Shown: positions 46,941 to 56,341 of the stretch, in pieces | Layout of the letters: each line of letters starts with the position of its first letter | Numbering within the stretch: position 1 is the first letter of the stretch | DNA from: an uncultured Caldilineaceae bacterium | Lineage (GTDB): Bacteria > Chloroflexota > Anaerolineae > Caldilineales > Caldilineaceae | NCBI GenBank assembly: GCA_951812725.1 | Contig: OX638330.1 | Span: forward strand, 5,249,405-5,313,404 | Length of the DNA stretch: 64,000 nt | Direction: 5' to 3' | Program-made: the position numbers and the translations under genes | Notes under the pieces: model-generated | Databases searched by the model: none | Seen by the model: only the letters and a program-made list of their open reading frames with translations | What the model was told of the DNA's origin: nothing

Positions 46941-46976
46941 AATGCAGAGCGCATGCGCTCTGCATTTTTGTTTTTT
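46941..46976 (+). terminator. Terminator of tRNA-Lys
   Basis: A perfect 26-bp palindrome (AATGCAGAGCGCA and its complement, 46941-46966) runs into TTTGTTTTTT. Confidence 0.85.
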
Positions 46977-47047
46977 GAACTGTTCGCGTATTTCGGCTGC
47001 GTTCCGATGTCGCCGCAACCGTGACCGCTGAATGCGTCACCGCTCCG

Positions 47048-47995
47048 CTATCCGACCGCCTTGCCTGCCCTGGCCAAGCCGCTCTGCCACTCTCTCCCTT
47101 TCCTGCCCGCATAAAGCATGTAGTAGGCGTCCCCAGCCTCAAAGACCTGCGGCGTCAGGATACCGTCACAGTCCCATTCGTCGCGGTCCAGAGAAGGCGT
47201 GAAGATCGGGTTGTGCGGGTTCGCCTCGAAACTGCGAAAATCCTGCGTGCGTACATGTCCGATTTTCCATACCTCATCGTCTTGTGCCCGTCCGCCGTAC
47301 AGGATATGGAAATAGCGCGGCCCCTTGAAGATTTCCGCCTCGCGCACGCCGTGGCTGTCCCACGGCAGACCGCTGCCGCTGAATATCGGGTTGCCCGCGT
47401 CCTTGGTGACGGTCGCGGGGTCGGCGGTCGGCGCGGTCGCGTGGCAGATAACCGGATTCCCTTCCGACTCGCCCGTGTAGATGACGTGGATCGTGTCGCC
47501 GTCAACTGCCATCGAAGGGTGCGACGAGCCTGCGCTCTCGTAAGGCGTGTCCGCGGGAATTACCGGCGTCTGACGCACCCGCGTCCATGCGCCGAAATCG
47601 CCGTCTCCGACCAATAGCCCCGTCTGCTTGGGAGGCTTAAGCCGCCGGCCCAGATAGTAGACATAGAACCTGCCGTCGGCCGGATTCCGGAAAGGGAACG
47701 GGTACTCAATGGTAAAGTCGTCAAACCCTGCCTCCGAGGGCACCAGAACAGGATTCCTCGGGTCGTGTGTGACGGCCGCAGGGTCGCTCGCCGGCGCGGT
47801 GCTGTGCATCAGCACCCAGTAGTTGTCCTTTCTGCGTCTGCCCCACAGATAGTGGACCGTGTCACCTACGACGATGGCATGCGCGGCCGCAGCCCACTCG
47901 GGCGGTTCACAGAAAAAAGTCGGGTTGCCGTCCTCAATACGTTCGAAACTGGCGAACAGTTCGAACGGAATTTCATCATGCGCTGATCTGTCCAT
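47048..47995 (-). CDS. Five-bladed beta-propeller glycosidase-like protein (GH43/GH32/GH130 type)
   Basis: A 315-residue protein with repeating propeller blades, each with HAIVVGDTVHYLWGR-, HPSMAVDGDTIHVIYTG-, or YFHILYGGR-type strands and the recurrent 'DPATVTKDAGNPIF' inter-blade phrase. The fold is shared by glycoside hydrolase families 43, 32, 62, 68 and 130. No family-specific acid triad can be fixed by eye. It has no signal peptide. It is the last gene of a minus-strand glycan-utilisation locus, 39 bases after the GH2 gene. Confidence 0.8.
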   Translation of the reverse strand: MDRSAHDEIPFELFASFERIEDGNPTFFCEPPEWAAAAHAIVVGDTVHYLWGRRRKDNYWVLMHSTAPASDPAAVTHDPRNPVLVPSEAGFDDFTIEYPFPFRNPADGRFYVYYLGRRLKPPKQTGLLVGDGDFGAWTRVRQTPVIPADTPYESAGSSHPSMAVDGDTIHVIYTGESEGNPVICHATAPTADPATVTKDAGNPIFSGSGLPWDSHGVREAEIFKGPRYFHILYGGRAQDDEVWKIGHVRTQDFRSFEANPHNPIFTPSLDRDEWDCDGILTPQVFEAGDAYYMLYAGRKGREWQSGLARAGKAVG

Positions 47996-48034
47996 ACTGT
48001 CTCCTGAAGCTGCAAAAAATCCGAAAACCGCCTG

Positions 48035-50884
48035 CTACCCCAAAGCCCAGCGCACCAGGTTGCTCAACAGCCGCTCCGCTACCGGATCGCTGCCCAGGTT
48101 CTCAACGAGCCGGTGCGTACACAGAATGTAACTGCCTTCACCATGCGCGATCTGCGTCAGGTCCGCGCCGTGGAAGGCCGCGGTCACGCCGGTGTAGTTC
48201 TGCTTATGCTTCAAACCGGCATACCAGTCAAAGGTGACATTGCCACTGATCCAGTCCGTTTCCGGCGTTACAATCGACCATCGTGACACCGCATCGCGGT
48301 ACTCTTGCCCCATCAGGCAGGACGACGGCAGACCGTCGTATACCGGGTGCTCGCGAACAACGTGGCTGCACGGTGTCCAAAGACCCTTGCCGCTGAAATA
48401 AGTTATCGCGAACGGCAGCAGAACATCCTTTGCCAGGAGTTTCTGCATCCGATACCTGGTCGTCAAGGCCTCCTCCGGCGGCGCACCCAGGAAGACGGCC
48501 GTCCCGCCCGCGCTTACCCAGCGCTCCAGATCAGCGAAGATCGGCTGCTCTTCGCCGCCCCAGCCATTCAGATTCACCAGCACCCGAAAGCTGCGCGGCG
48601 TCTCCGCCGAAAATGGCGTCGAACGCAGGTCAGAGTCCGCCGCGTATGCGCCCAGCGCGCCATCAAGATCGATCAACGCCACATCCCGCCGCGGCAGGGC
48701 CGATCCCTCCCGACCCAGCACATAGAAGCTGCTGTTGTTCTCCACCACAACCGCGTCGCCAACGCGGAAGACAGCCTCGACCAGGCACCGCCCCTCCAAG
48801 CCGTCCGTGGCGACCCCGTACTCTCCCAGATCGACGATGCCCGCCGGCAGGCTCGTCTCCTCTGTGTGGTCGAGCAGCCGCTGCCCGTCGCTGGCCGTGA
48901 CCTGCAGCGAGAGCGTGCCCGCCACAGCCTCCTCATCGTTGACCGAAGTCAGCAGGATTTGCACGCCCTGCCCGGCATAAACATTCTGCGCGCTGGGGCG
49001 AATCGCGAGATAACGGTCGGCGAAGGTCTCCTGGATCGCGTAATAGGCCCGCTTGGGATTGCGGAAATTGTCGATCAGACCCGCGCCCACGATCCAGTCG
49101 CCGTCGTTGAGAGAGTGAATGCCGATGCCGGCGATGTCGGCATTGATGCGGCAGGCCTCCGCCATCAGCTTGTTGCCCGTGTAGTGGACCTCCTGGCAGG
49201 CAAGCATAAAGTCGTGGAAGGTCGGGAAGACCTCCTCCAGCCCTGTCCGTTCATAGATAGCCAGGTAGGAGTCGTGCAGACGCTCATGGATGCGGTAGTC
49301 CGGCGTGATCGGGTTGCCCTCGCGGCGGTACTGGGCCATGTTGGCTTCCAGGTCGGGGATGCTGCCGTAGCCCAGTTCGGAGATATTGGTCAGCAGGCCG
49401 GGCTCGATATGGCTGCGCGTATGCTGTCCCAGCGATGTGCGCCCCATCGCCTCCAGCTCCTCCTCCGTCTTGCCCAGCAGCATCAGATTGTCGTAGTTCT
49501 GCTGCGCGAAGGGCGTGCCCGGATAGTCATGCACATCGTTGATCAGCGTCGGCTCGTACGAACCGGGCAGATAGACGCTGCACAGACCGGCAAAGCCGCC
49601 GGCTTCGTCGATGATCAGCCGTGTGTCATCCAGCTCGCGCGCCTTCAGCGAGGTCGTGTGGCGCAGCCGTTTCAGCCCGTCGCGCAAGATCTCGTTGAAC
49701 ATCTCCCAGATGACGATCGAGGGATGATTGCGGTCGCGCAGCACCATCTCCGTCACTTCGTTCTCGATCCGTTGCCGCGTGTAGGGCGTGATCTGCGGCC
49801 AGTTGTCCATACACTCCACCGGCAGCGCGCCCACGTACAGAACGCCCATCTCGTCGGCCATATCGTAGACGACCGGCGGCTGCGGCTTGCGCCAGGGCCG
49901 CACCATGTTGATGTTGCCCTCTTTGATCAGCTCGAACTCCCTCCTCAGCAGATCCAAGTCCCGCGGATAGGCCAGCGAATGGGGATAGAAGGCCTCGTTG
50001 AAAGTCGTCTTCAGGACGATCTTCTTGCCGTTGAGATAGAAGCTCTTTCCCTTGGCGGTGAACTCGCGAAAACCGAAACGCGTCTCCACCCGGTCCGATA
50101 GTCCATCCTCGAGCGCCACGCTTATCGTCGCCAGGTAGAGAAAGGGATCATCCAGCTCCCACAGCCTGTGGCCGGCCACGTTCAGCTCCAGCACCACCTC
50201 GCTATTGCCCGGCCGCAGTGTGTGTTCTGCACCGACCGAAGCCGAGGGGCTGCCGTCTGTCCAGCACGCGATCTGGCATTGAATTTCGACGTTATGGCTT
50301 TTGAGGCTGGTATTGCGCAGCGCCAGCTCCACCCGCACATCGCCGGACCCGATGTCGCCAGTCACAAATGCGCTCTCAATGTAGACAGCATCCGTGGCGA
50401 TGAGCGAGACCGGCTGCCAGATCCCGCCGGCGATCGCGCCGCGCCAGTGCGGCATATCGTCCCGCCCCAGACCGTCGATCACCACATCGCGGGTGATCAA
50501 CGGCGTGATGACGCGCACCGCAATGAAGTTCTCCGCGCCCGCATCCAGGAGATCACCGACCTCCAACTCGAAGCCGGTATAGCCGCCTTCATGCGCGCCC
50601 GCGGCCTCACCGTTGACCCACACCTCCGCCCGGTAGTTGACCGCCTCAAAATGAAGACGGATCGTCTTGCCACCCCAATCTGCAGGCAGGGCGAAGCTCT
50701 TGCCATACCAGGCCGCGCCCTCGTAGTCCTGTCTGAACTCCTCCAGGCAGGCGGGGACCGCAACCTCCTCGATGGCGTGGTAGCTGTGGAACTGCTCTCG
50801 ATTCTGCCAGTTGAGCGTGCGGCCCTTGTTGTCATGGTCGAAGATGACCTGCCAACTGCCGTCAAGAGATAGCGTGCGATTCAT
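48035..50884 (-). CDS. Glycoside hydrolase family 2 protein
   Basis: About 950 residues. An N-terminal jelly-roll sugar-binding domain (MNRTLSLDGSWQVIFDHD; YRAEVWVNGEAAGAHEGGYTGFEL) is followed by an Ig-like domain (about 190-300) and a TIM barrel. The acid/base is Glu398 in IVIWEMFNEIL, and the nucleophile is probably Glu503 in ISELGYGS. An about 300-residue C-terminal extension has Ig-like and Rossmann-like stretches. The family includes beta-galactosidases, glucuronidases and mannosidases. No signal peptide is seen, so it may cleave imported oligosaccharides. The frame is open to 50935, but MNRTLSL is the natural start. Confidence 0.92.
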   Translation of the reverse strand: MNRTLSLDGSWQVIFDHDNKGRTLNWQNREQFHSYHAIEEVAVPACLEEFRQDYEGAAWYGKSFALPADWGGKTIRLHFEAVNYRAEVWVNGEAAGAHEGGYTGFELEVGDLLDAGAENFIAVRVITPLITRDVVIDGLGRDDMPHWRGAIAGGIWQPVSLIATDAVYIESAFVTGDIGSGDVRVELALRNTSLKSHNVEIQCQIACWTDGSPSASVGAEHTLRPGNSEVVLELNVAGHRLWELDDPFLYLATISVALEDGLSDRVETRFGFREFTAKGKSFYLNGKKIVLKTTFNEAFYPHSLAYPRDLDLLRREFELIKEGNINMVRPWRKPQPPVVYDMADEMGVLYVGALPVECMDNWPQITPYTRQRIENEVTEMVLRDRNHPSIVIWEMFNEILRDGLKRLRHTTSLKARELDDTRLIIDEAGGFAGLCSVYLPGSYEPTLINDVHDYPGTPFAQQNYDNLMLLGKTEEELEAMGRTSLGQHTRSHIEPGLLTNISELGYGSIPDLEANMAQYRREGNPITPDYRIHERLHDSYLAIYERTGLEEVFPTFHDFMLACQEVHYTGNKLMAEACRINADIAGIGIHSLNDGDWIVGAGLIDNFRNPKRAYYAIQETFADRYLAIRPSAQNVYAGQGVQILLTSVNDEEAVAGTLSLQVTASDGQRLLDHTEETSLPAGIVDLGEYGVATDGLEGRCLVEAVFRVGDAVVVENNSSFYVLGREGSALPRRDVALIDLDGALGAYAADSDLRSTPFSAETPRSFRVLVNLNGWGGEEQPIFADLERWVSAGGTAVFLGAPPEEALTTRYRMQKLLAKDVLLPFAITYFSGKGLWTPCSHVVREHPVYDGLPSSCLMGQEYRDAVSRWSIVTPETDWISGNVTFDWYAGLKHKQNYTGVTAAFHGADLTQIAHGEGSYILCTHRLVENLGSDPVAERLLSNLVRWALG

Positions 50885-50959
50885 AGGTGGTCTGTTCCCT
50901 ATTGATTTTGACTTTCGGATCGGTGTCTTCAGCAACTGGTATCCACCCCACAGCCGGGG

Positions 50960-51003
50960 GCCACCAAAACTAAAAACTAACCACTAAAAACTAGAAACTG
51001 CCC
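50960..51003. repeat. AAAACTAAAAACTAACCACT low-complexity tract
   Basis: Repeated AAAACTA and ACTAGAAACTG words in the gap between the sulfatase and GH2 genes, of the same type as the tracts at 11360, 17162 and 56310. Confidence 0.6.
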
Positions 51004-52470
51004 TTACGGTCCCGCTTCACCTGTCGCCACAATCGTACCCGCCGGCGGAAGCAGCTCGACCCGACTGGGCAGATCGTCGCCAATCCCCGCCAACCACTCC
51101 ATCAGCTGCCCGCGGAGCTCGGCTTGGGTGTCCGCCAGGCCCGGCTCTTCTGTCAGGTTCTCCATCTCGTGCGGGTCGGCCTCCAGGTCGTAAAGTTCGT
51201 CAATGTCTTGCGGATTCCATACGTACTTGTACCGTTCATTGCGGATCGCGCGCACCGCAAAATTCATGCCATTATAGAGATTGTAGACGCCGTACGCCGT
51301 TTGCGGCCAATCTTCAGGGCGCGTACCCGTCCCCACCAGTGGCAGCAGGTCCCGCCCGGCGCGCGGCCGCTCCGCCGTCGCCGCGGCGTCGATCAGGCCG
51401 AAAAGCGTCTCGCCCACGTCGATCAGCGACACATAGGCATCCTGCGTTGCACGCGCCCTGTCCGGCCTGCGTATGATCAGCGGAATGCGCCAGACCTCTT
51501 CATAGAAATAGGCCCCTTTGTCGAAGCGGTTGTGCCCGCCCTCCATATCGCCGTGGTCGGCCACAAAGACCACCGTCGTCGACTCCCGCAACCCCAGCCG
51601 TTCCAGCGTGTCGAGCACCCGCCCAATCGCCTCGTCCACCATCATGATATGCGCGTGCGAGTAGGCCACGACCGTGCGCCACTCCTCCTCATCCAGCGGC
51701 GATGTGTCCATGCAGGGCCACCAGGCCACCGCGTGAAACCAGGGCCTGCCGGCGCAGTTATCACGCAGGTTGGCCGGCAGTTCGACCTTCTCTTTCAGCT
51801 CCTGAGCGATGCCGATGTACGGCTCGGGCAGATGGTGCGGGAAGTGCGGCTCCGCCGAGGAAACCGTCAGAAAGAACGGTTTGCCCTGATCGCCCGCAGC
51901 CCACTCTTCAAGGAAGCGGACACCGTTATCCATCACCGGAAACGGCGGGCACTCGTCCTTGGGCTGCGCCGTATCGCCCCAGAACGGCGCGCGGCCTCTG
52001 ATCAGCTCCTGTTCCTGCCGGTCGTAGTTGTTCGTGGCGAACTGGTAGGAAAAGCTGCTCGTTTCCGGATCATAGGGTTGGCGGTGCGCCTCTGCGTTGG
52101 GATCAAAACCGTGGGCGCCGCGCGCTTCAGGGTTGATCGGCCCCAGATGCCACTTGCCAAAATAACCGACGTGGTACCCGAGTCGCGCGGCCTCATCGAT
52201 CCAGGTGCGTTCAGTCAGCGGCGGCGAAAACTGTTGCGAATAGCCCACCGCGTAGTTGTCGGTGATGCCCGTTTCGTGCGGCCAGCGCCCCGTCAACAGC
52301 GTGCCCCGCGCCGGCGTACACAGCGGGCAGGTCGTAAAAGCGTTGCTGAAGACCGTCCCCTCAGCCGCCAGCCGGTCGATATTGGGCGTCGGGATCTCCG
52401 CCCCGCAAAAGCTGAATGCCGAAGCCGGCCACTGGTCCGTCAGGACAAAAAGAACATTCTCCGCGCGCAT
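51004..52470 (-). CDS. Type I (formylglycine) sulfatase
   Basis: A 488-residue alkaline-phosphatase-fold sulfatase. CTPAR at 51-55 fits the C-x-P-x-R formylglycine site (with RGTLLTG after it), so an FGE-type maturase is needed. Metal and active-site residues include Asp12 (VLTDQW), GYFGKWHLG, and VVFVADHGDMEGGHNRFDKG. I chose the ATG at 52470, with GGAGAG upstream; the longer frame to 52626 adds a basic, non-homologous segment. It has no signal peptide, so it is probably cytoplasmic, acting on sulfated oligosaccharides brought in by the adjacent ABC importer. Confidence 0.94.
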   Translation of the reverse strand: MRAENVLFVLTDQWPASAFSFCGAEIPTPNIDRLAAEGTVFSNAFTTCPLCTPARGTLLTGRWPHETGITDNYAVGYSQQFSPPLTERTWIDEAARLGYHVGYFGKWHLGPINPEARGAHGFDPNAEAHRQPYDPETSSFSYQFATNNYDRQEQELIRGRAPFWGDTAQPKDECPPFPVMDNGVRFLEEWAAGDQGKPFFLTVSSAEPHFPHHLPEPYIGIAQELKEKVELPANLRDNCAGRPWFHAVAWWPCMDTSPLDEEEWRTVVAYSHAHIMMVDEAIGRVLDTLERLGLRESTTVVFVADHGDMEGGHNRFDKGAYFYEEVWRIPLIIRRPDRARATQDAYVSLIDVGETLFGLIDAAATAERPRAGRDLLPLVGTGTRPEDWPQTAYGVYNLYNGMNFAVRAIRNERYKYVWNPQDIDELYDLEADPHEMENLTEEPGLADTQAELRGQLMEWLAGIGDDLPSRVELLPPAGTIVATGEAGP

Positions 52471-52537
52471 CAAATAACTCTCCATAATTGCGACAAGCGA
52501 TAAGACATCTCTCACTCCCCCCGCCGTTCCCCAGCCC

Positions 52538-53431
52538 TTACCCCTTCGCCCCAGTCGTCGCGATTCCCTGAATGAAGTAGCTCTGGAAAACGAAAAATAT
52601 AATGATGACCGGCAGCGAGGCCACAAACGAGGCCGCCATCAGATGGTTCCAGTCGGTCCCGTACTGGTCGCGGAAACCGTTCAGCCCCAGCGGAATCGTC
52701 CACTTGTCGACGTCGTTCAGGACGATCAGCGGCCACAGAAACTCGTTCCAGTTCCAGAGGAAGGAGAAGATGGCAACCGTCGTCAGGCCCGGTACCGCCA
52801 GCGGCAGCAGAATCTGCCACAGAATGCGGAACGGTCCGCAGCCATCCAGCTTGGCCGCCTCATCCAGCTCCAGCGGCAGCGTCAGGAAGAACTGGCGCAG
52901 CAGAAAGATGAAGAAGGGGCTGCCGCCCAGGAAGTTGGGGACGATGAGCGGATAATACGTATTGATCCAGTCCAGATTGCGATAGAGGATGAAGAGCGGG
53001 ATCATCGTCACCTGCCAGGGCAGCATCATCGTCGCCAGCAGTATGATAAAGAGGATATTCCGCCCGGGAAAGCGCAGGCGGGCAAAGCCATAGGCGACAA
53101 CCGCCGAAGAAAGTATCTGCCCCGCCACACTCAGAACGGTTACATAGATCGAATTGCGGAAGTAGAGGCCAAACGGCATGACCGTCAGCGCCTCGATGTA
53201 GTTGCGCCACAGGATCGGGTCCGGCATCCATTGCGGCGGGTACTGGAAGATCTTCTCCATCGGCTTCAGCGAAGTGGAGATCATCCACAAAAAGGGTACC
53301 AGGAAGGCAGCCGCGCCCGCCAGCGCCAGCAGATGGATCAGAAGCCTGCTGGACAGGTTCAATAGCTGATATCGATTCGACGGCAAACCGATCGCGTTTC
53401 TCATCGTTCGCTGCGGGTGTCCGGTGGCCAC
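52538..53431 (-). CDS. Carbohydrate ABC transporter permease (MalG type), system 1
   Basis: About 298 residues and six TMs. The EAA loop is ELDEAAKLDGCGPFRILWQILLPLAVPG, and the C-terminus YFIQGIATTGAKG is typical of MalG proteins. The start is uncertain: the GTG at 53431 has GGGGG 9 bases upstream; a TTG at 53437 overlaps the MalF stop, and an ATG exists at 53404. It pairs with the MalF-type gene immediately upstream. No ATPase gene is in the locus, so a shared MsiK-like ATPase is likely. Confidence 0.92.
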   Translation of the reverse strand: MATGHPQRTMRNAIGLPSNRYQLLNLSSRLLIHLLALAGAAAFLVPFLWMISTSLKPMEKIFQYPPQWMPDPILWRNYIEALTVMPFGLYFRNSIYVTVLSVAGQILSSAVVAYGFARLRFPGRNILFIILLATMMLPWQVTMIPLFILYRNLDWINTYYPLIVPNFLGGSPFFIFLLRQFFLTLPLELDEAAKLDGCGPFRILWQILLPLAVPGLTTVAIFSFLWNWNEFLWPLIVLNDVDKWTIPLGLNGFRDQYGTDWNHLMAASFVASLPVIIIFFVFQSYFIQGIATTGAKG

Positions 53432-53433
53432 TA

Positions 53434-54396
53434 TCAAGCGCCCCCAGTTCTACCTTCGTAATGCACCCAGTGTTCCGACGACCGCAACATGGCCAGCGAG
53501 ATGACCAGAACCACCAGGAAGAGGACCCAGGCCAGCGCCGAAGCATAGCCCATGTGGAACCATTCGAAGGCGTTGCGGTAGATGTAGAGGACAAGAAAAA
53601 GGGTCGCGTTCCCCGGGCCGCCCTGCGTCATAATGTAGGCCTGCGTAAAGATCTGGAAGCTGCCGATAACGTTCATCACCAGGGCAAAGAGAACGACGGG
53701 CGAAAGCATCGGCAGCGTGACTTTCAGAAATCGCTGCCACGTGTTGGCGCCATCTATCGTCGCCGCCTCGTATAGATGGGCCGGGATGCCCTGCAGGCCG
53801 GCCAGAAAGATGACCATGCCCGTCCCCACCTGCCACAGGCTCATGATAATCAGCGCCGGCAGCGCCCAGCGCGATGAATGAATCCACTGCGGCCCTTCGA
53901 TGCCGAACAGCCTGATGAAAGAGTTCAGCACCCCGTACTCAGGGTTGAAGATCCAGATCCACATCATGCTCACCACCACCAGAGGGATGACGGCGGGCAG
54001 ATAGTAGATGGTGCGGAAGAGGCGGCGGCCGGCGAGCTGCTGATTCATCAGCAACGCCAGCGCGAGCGAAAGTACGGCCGAGACAGGCACGCGGAAGATG
54101 ACGTAGATGACCGTCACTTTGATGCTCTGCCAGAAAAGGTCATCCCCAAACAGCAGCTTGTCGAAGTTGCGCACGCCGATGAACTCGGGTGCCGCCAGGA
54201 TGCGCCATTCGGTCGAACTGATATAGAAGGCCGCCAGGATCGGCGCCAGTTGAAATATTATGAACCCCAGCAGCCAGGGTGAAATCGCGATGTAGCCGGC
54301 GATCGCTTCCTTGCGCGCGATGCCGCTCATACGCGGTCGTTTTCCGGCCGCGGGACTTCCCACGGCCTGACCAACCTGCGCCTGACTGCTGCCCAT
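53434..54396 (-). CDS. Sugar ABC transporter permease (MalF/UgpA type), system 1
   Basis: About 320 residues and six TMs. It opens with a polar segment, then AGYIAISPWLLGFIIFQLAPILAAFYIS. The EAA loop is HLYEAATIDGANTWQRFLKVTLPMLSP and is followed by TQAYIMTQGGPGNAT, both diagnostic of MalF/UgpA permeases. The ATG at 54396 has GGAGAGGTG directly before it. It couples with MalG of system 1, the solute-binding protein upstream and the sulfatase downstream. Confidence 0.94.
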   Translation of the reverse strand: MGSSQAQVGQAVGSPAAGKRPRMSGIARKEAIAGYIAISPWLLGFIIFQLAPILAAFYISSTEWRILAAPEFIGVRNFDKLLFGDDLFWQSIKVTVIYVIFRVPVSAVLSLALALLMNQQLAGRRLFRTIYYLPAVIPLVVVSMMWIWIFNPEYGVLNSFIRLFGIEGPQWIHSSRWALPALIIMSLWQVGTGMVIFLAGLQGIPAHLYEAATIDGANTWQRFLKVTLPMLSPVVLFALVMNVIGSFQIFTQAYIMTQGGPGNATLFLVLYIYRNAFEWFHMGYASALAWVLFLVVLVISLAMLRSSEHWVHYEGRTGGA

Positions 54397-54555
54397 CACC
54401 TCTCCCTTTCCGAAAATCAGTGGTCAGCGGATAGCGGCCCGGCGCGCGCGCGCCGCCGCCGGCCGTTAATCCATGATCCAAACCAAAAGAGGAGAGGAAG
54501 CAATCCTCTCCTCTTTGGATGCATACATTAACGGGGAAATCTCAACGTATCAACA

Positions 54556-55911
54556 CTAATTTCCCCAGAAACCGGCGAGGATCTCGTCGACCTGGGGACC
54601 GGCCGCCGCGACCGCGTCCTCAACCGACTTCTCCCCCAGAAATGCCAGGTTCAACTCAGGCGTAATCGCCCTCGACATGATCTCCGTAATCGGTGCGATC
54701 GTGGGCCAGACCTGCATGTGCGGCGCGCTGTCGATAAACACCTGCCGCGTCGGCGGTTTGGGAAGCCCCGCGAAGTATTCGCTCTCGGCAATATGGCTCA
54801 TCGCCGGTACGTCGCCGATCGTCTGTGCTACCGTGATGTTGCTTTCCTCGTCGCTGATGATCTTGAGGTATTCCCACGACCAATCCGCGCTCTGCGTGCC
54901 CTTGGGAATGCCGTGTCCATAGTATTGGGTATAGCCGACCGGAGGCTGGCCCGCCGCGCGCGGCAGCGGCCCGACATCCCAGTCCAGCCCCTCAACGCGT
55001 GTCAGCGCGCCGATCCCCCACGCGCCGGCTGTGAACATCGCAACCCGCCCGGCCGTGAAGAGGTCCTGTGCGCTGCCAAGCCCCTCGATTTCGGCCGGTG
55101 ACGGGGAGACATTATGCGTCAGCCGCAAATCTGCCAGCCACTGCAGCGCAGCCAGCGCTTCCGGGCTGTCGAGGCCGGAGGACTTCTGGTCGTCTGACAG
55201 CACGTCCCCGCCGCCGAGCAGCAGGAATGGATACCAGTAGGGGAAGAACATGCCGTACACGTCCGTCCTGCCGTCCCCGTCGGAATCTGCCGTAAGGGCC
55301 CGGGCCGTCTCCAGGAACGAGTCCCAGTTCCACGTATCATTCTCCCAGGAAGTCGGCAAGTCATCCAGGCCGGCCTCGGCGAAGAGCGCCCGGTTGTAGT
55401 AGATAACAAACGGGTTCCATCCGCGCGGAACGGTAACCAACTCGCCTTCGTTCGTGCCCAGTTCGATAATGCGCGGGTAGAACACGTCGAAGGTGAACTC
55501 GTCGTCCGCGTCGGCGAAAGGTATCACGTTCAGCAGCGCTTCCTGGCCCCGGAAGAACGGCTCCCACCTGTGGTTCAGTTGCATCGTGTCCGGCGGTGTC
55601 CCTGCCGCGATCGCCGTCAGCACCTTTTCGCCGTACTGTCCGCCGGGCACCGAATTCTGGCTGGCGGTCACGTTCGGGAACTTCTCAGTCATGCGCTGGG
55701 CCATTATTTCACGGTCTTCGATGAACTCCGGACGCGTGCCCCAGTACTGGGCGACCAGCTCGATCGGCTCTTCCGACATCGATTCGCCTTCGTCTGCCGC
55801 CGTCGCGCCCGAGTCGCCTGCCACAGGTGCGCACGCTGCCATCAACGCGCCCCCCGCAACCAGCGCCGATCCCTTCAGGAAATGTCGTCTGCTCAGTTTT
55901 CCAGCTGTCAT
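54556..55911 (-). CDS. Extracellular sugar-binding lipoprotein, system 1
   Basis: About 451 residues. The twin-arginine signal is LSRRHFLK (RR at 8-9), and the lipobox ends at Cys27 (LMAACAPVAG). The mature part has the family-1 solute-binding fold: VTASQNSVPGGQYGEKVLTAIAAGTPPD, then GWNPFVIYYNRALFAEAGL and FTAGRVAMFTAGAWGIGAL. It captures oligosaccharide outside the cell and delivers it to the two permeases. AAGGAG lies 7 bases before the ATG at 55911. Confidence 0.95.
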   Translation of the reverse strand: MTAGKLSRRHFLKGSALVAGGALMAACAPVAGDSGATAADEGESMSEEPIELVAQYWGTRPEFIEDREIMAQRMTEKFPNVTASQNSVPGGQYGEKVLTAIAAGTPPDTMQLNHRWEPFFRGQEALLNVIPFADADDEFTFDVFYPRIIELGTNEGELVTVPRGWNPFVIYYNRALFAEAGLDDLPTSWENDTWNWDSFLETARALTADSDGDGRTDVYGMFFPYWYPFLLLGGGDVLSDDQKSSGLDSPEALAALQWLADLRLTHNVSPSPAEIEGLGSAQDLFTAGRVAMFTAGAWGIGALTRVEGLDWDVGPLPRAAGQPPVGYTQYYGHGIPKGTQSADWSWEYLKIISDEESNITVAQTIGDVPAMSHIAESEYFAGLPKPPTRQVFIDSAPHMQVWPTIAPITEIMSRAITPELNLAFLGEKSVEDAVAAAGPQVDEILAGFWGN

Positions 55912-56032
55912 AGCCAATCTCCTTTGAATTGATGCTCAATCACGCTGCGTTTTTGGTCCTCGTTTCAGTAGCCCGATAAGCGCCTACCAAGAACGAACGA
56001 CTGCCCGCTGGTGTTCACCAAAAACCAAAAAC

Positions 56033-56308
56033 GAAACTACTCAGCCACAACTAATCTGCGATCCTGAATGAGGCGAGCAAAAGTGCTCTCTCAACTCTTT
56101 TATGGGCGGTCGGGCCTTCGGCCCTCCCTTGTGCAGGGGCTGCGCCCCCGCAACGCCCCCCTACAAAACCATCCCTCACCGACCGTGTGCATTCTTCGCA
56201 ACCTGTCTGCTGGCGAGCATGGCGGCGACTGCACACCAGTTGCGTCGCCAAGAGCCTGAATGGTTCCGGGGACGGCTGGCTGGTCAACTACTGTGGCCTA
56301 GTAGTTAC
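56033..56308. mobile_element. MITE copy E (276 bp), 7/8-bp target duplication
   Basis: The left end is GAAACTACTCAGCC and the right end GGCCTAGTAGTTAC. The flanks are CCAAAAAC (56025-56032) and CTAAAAAC (56309-56316). The core is as in copies A, C and F; the right arm is as in copy A. It lies between the two sugar-importer operons. Confidence 0.88.
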
Positions 56309-56341
56309 CTAAAAACTAAAAACTCGAAACTGAAAACTGCT

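Noticed and set aside
48305..50101. A 598-codon plus-strand frame opposite the GH2 gene
   Set aside because: Its composition (Arg/Gln/His-rich) is that of an antisense shadow in GC-rich DNA, while the GH2 frame has full catalytic motifs.
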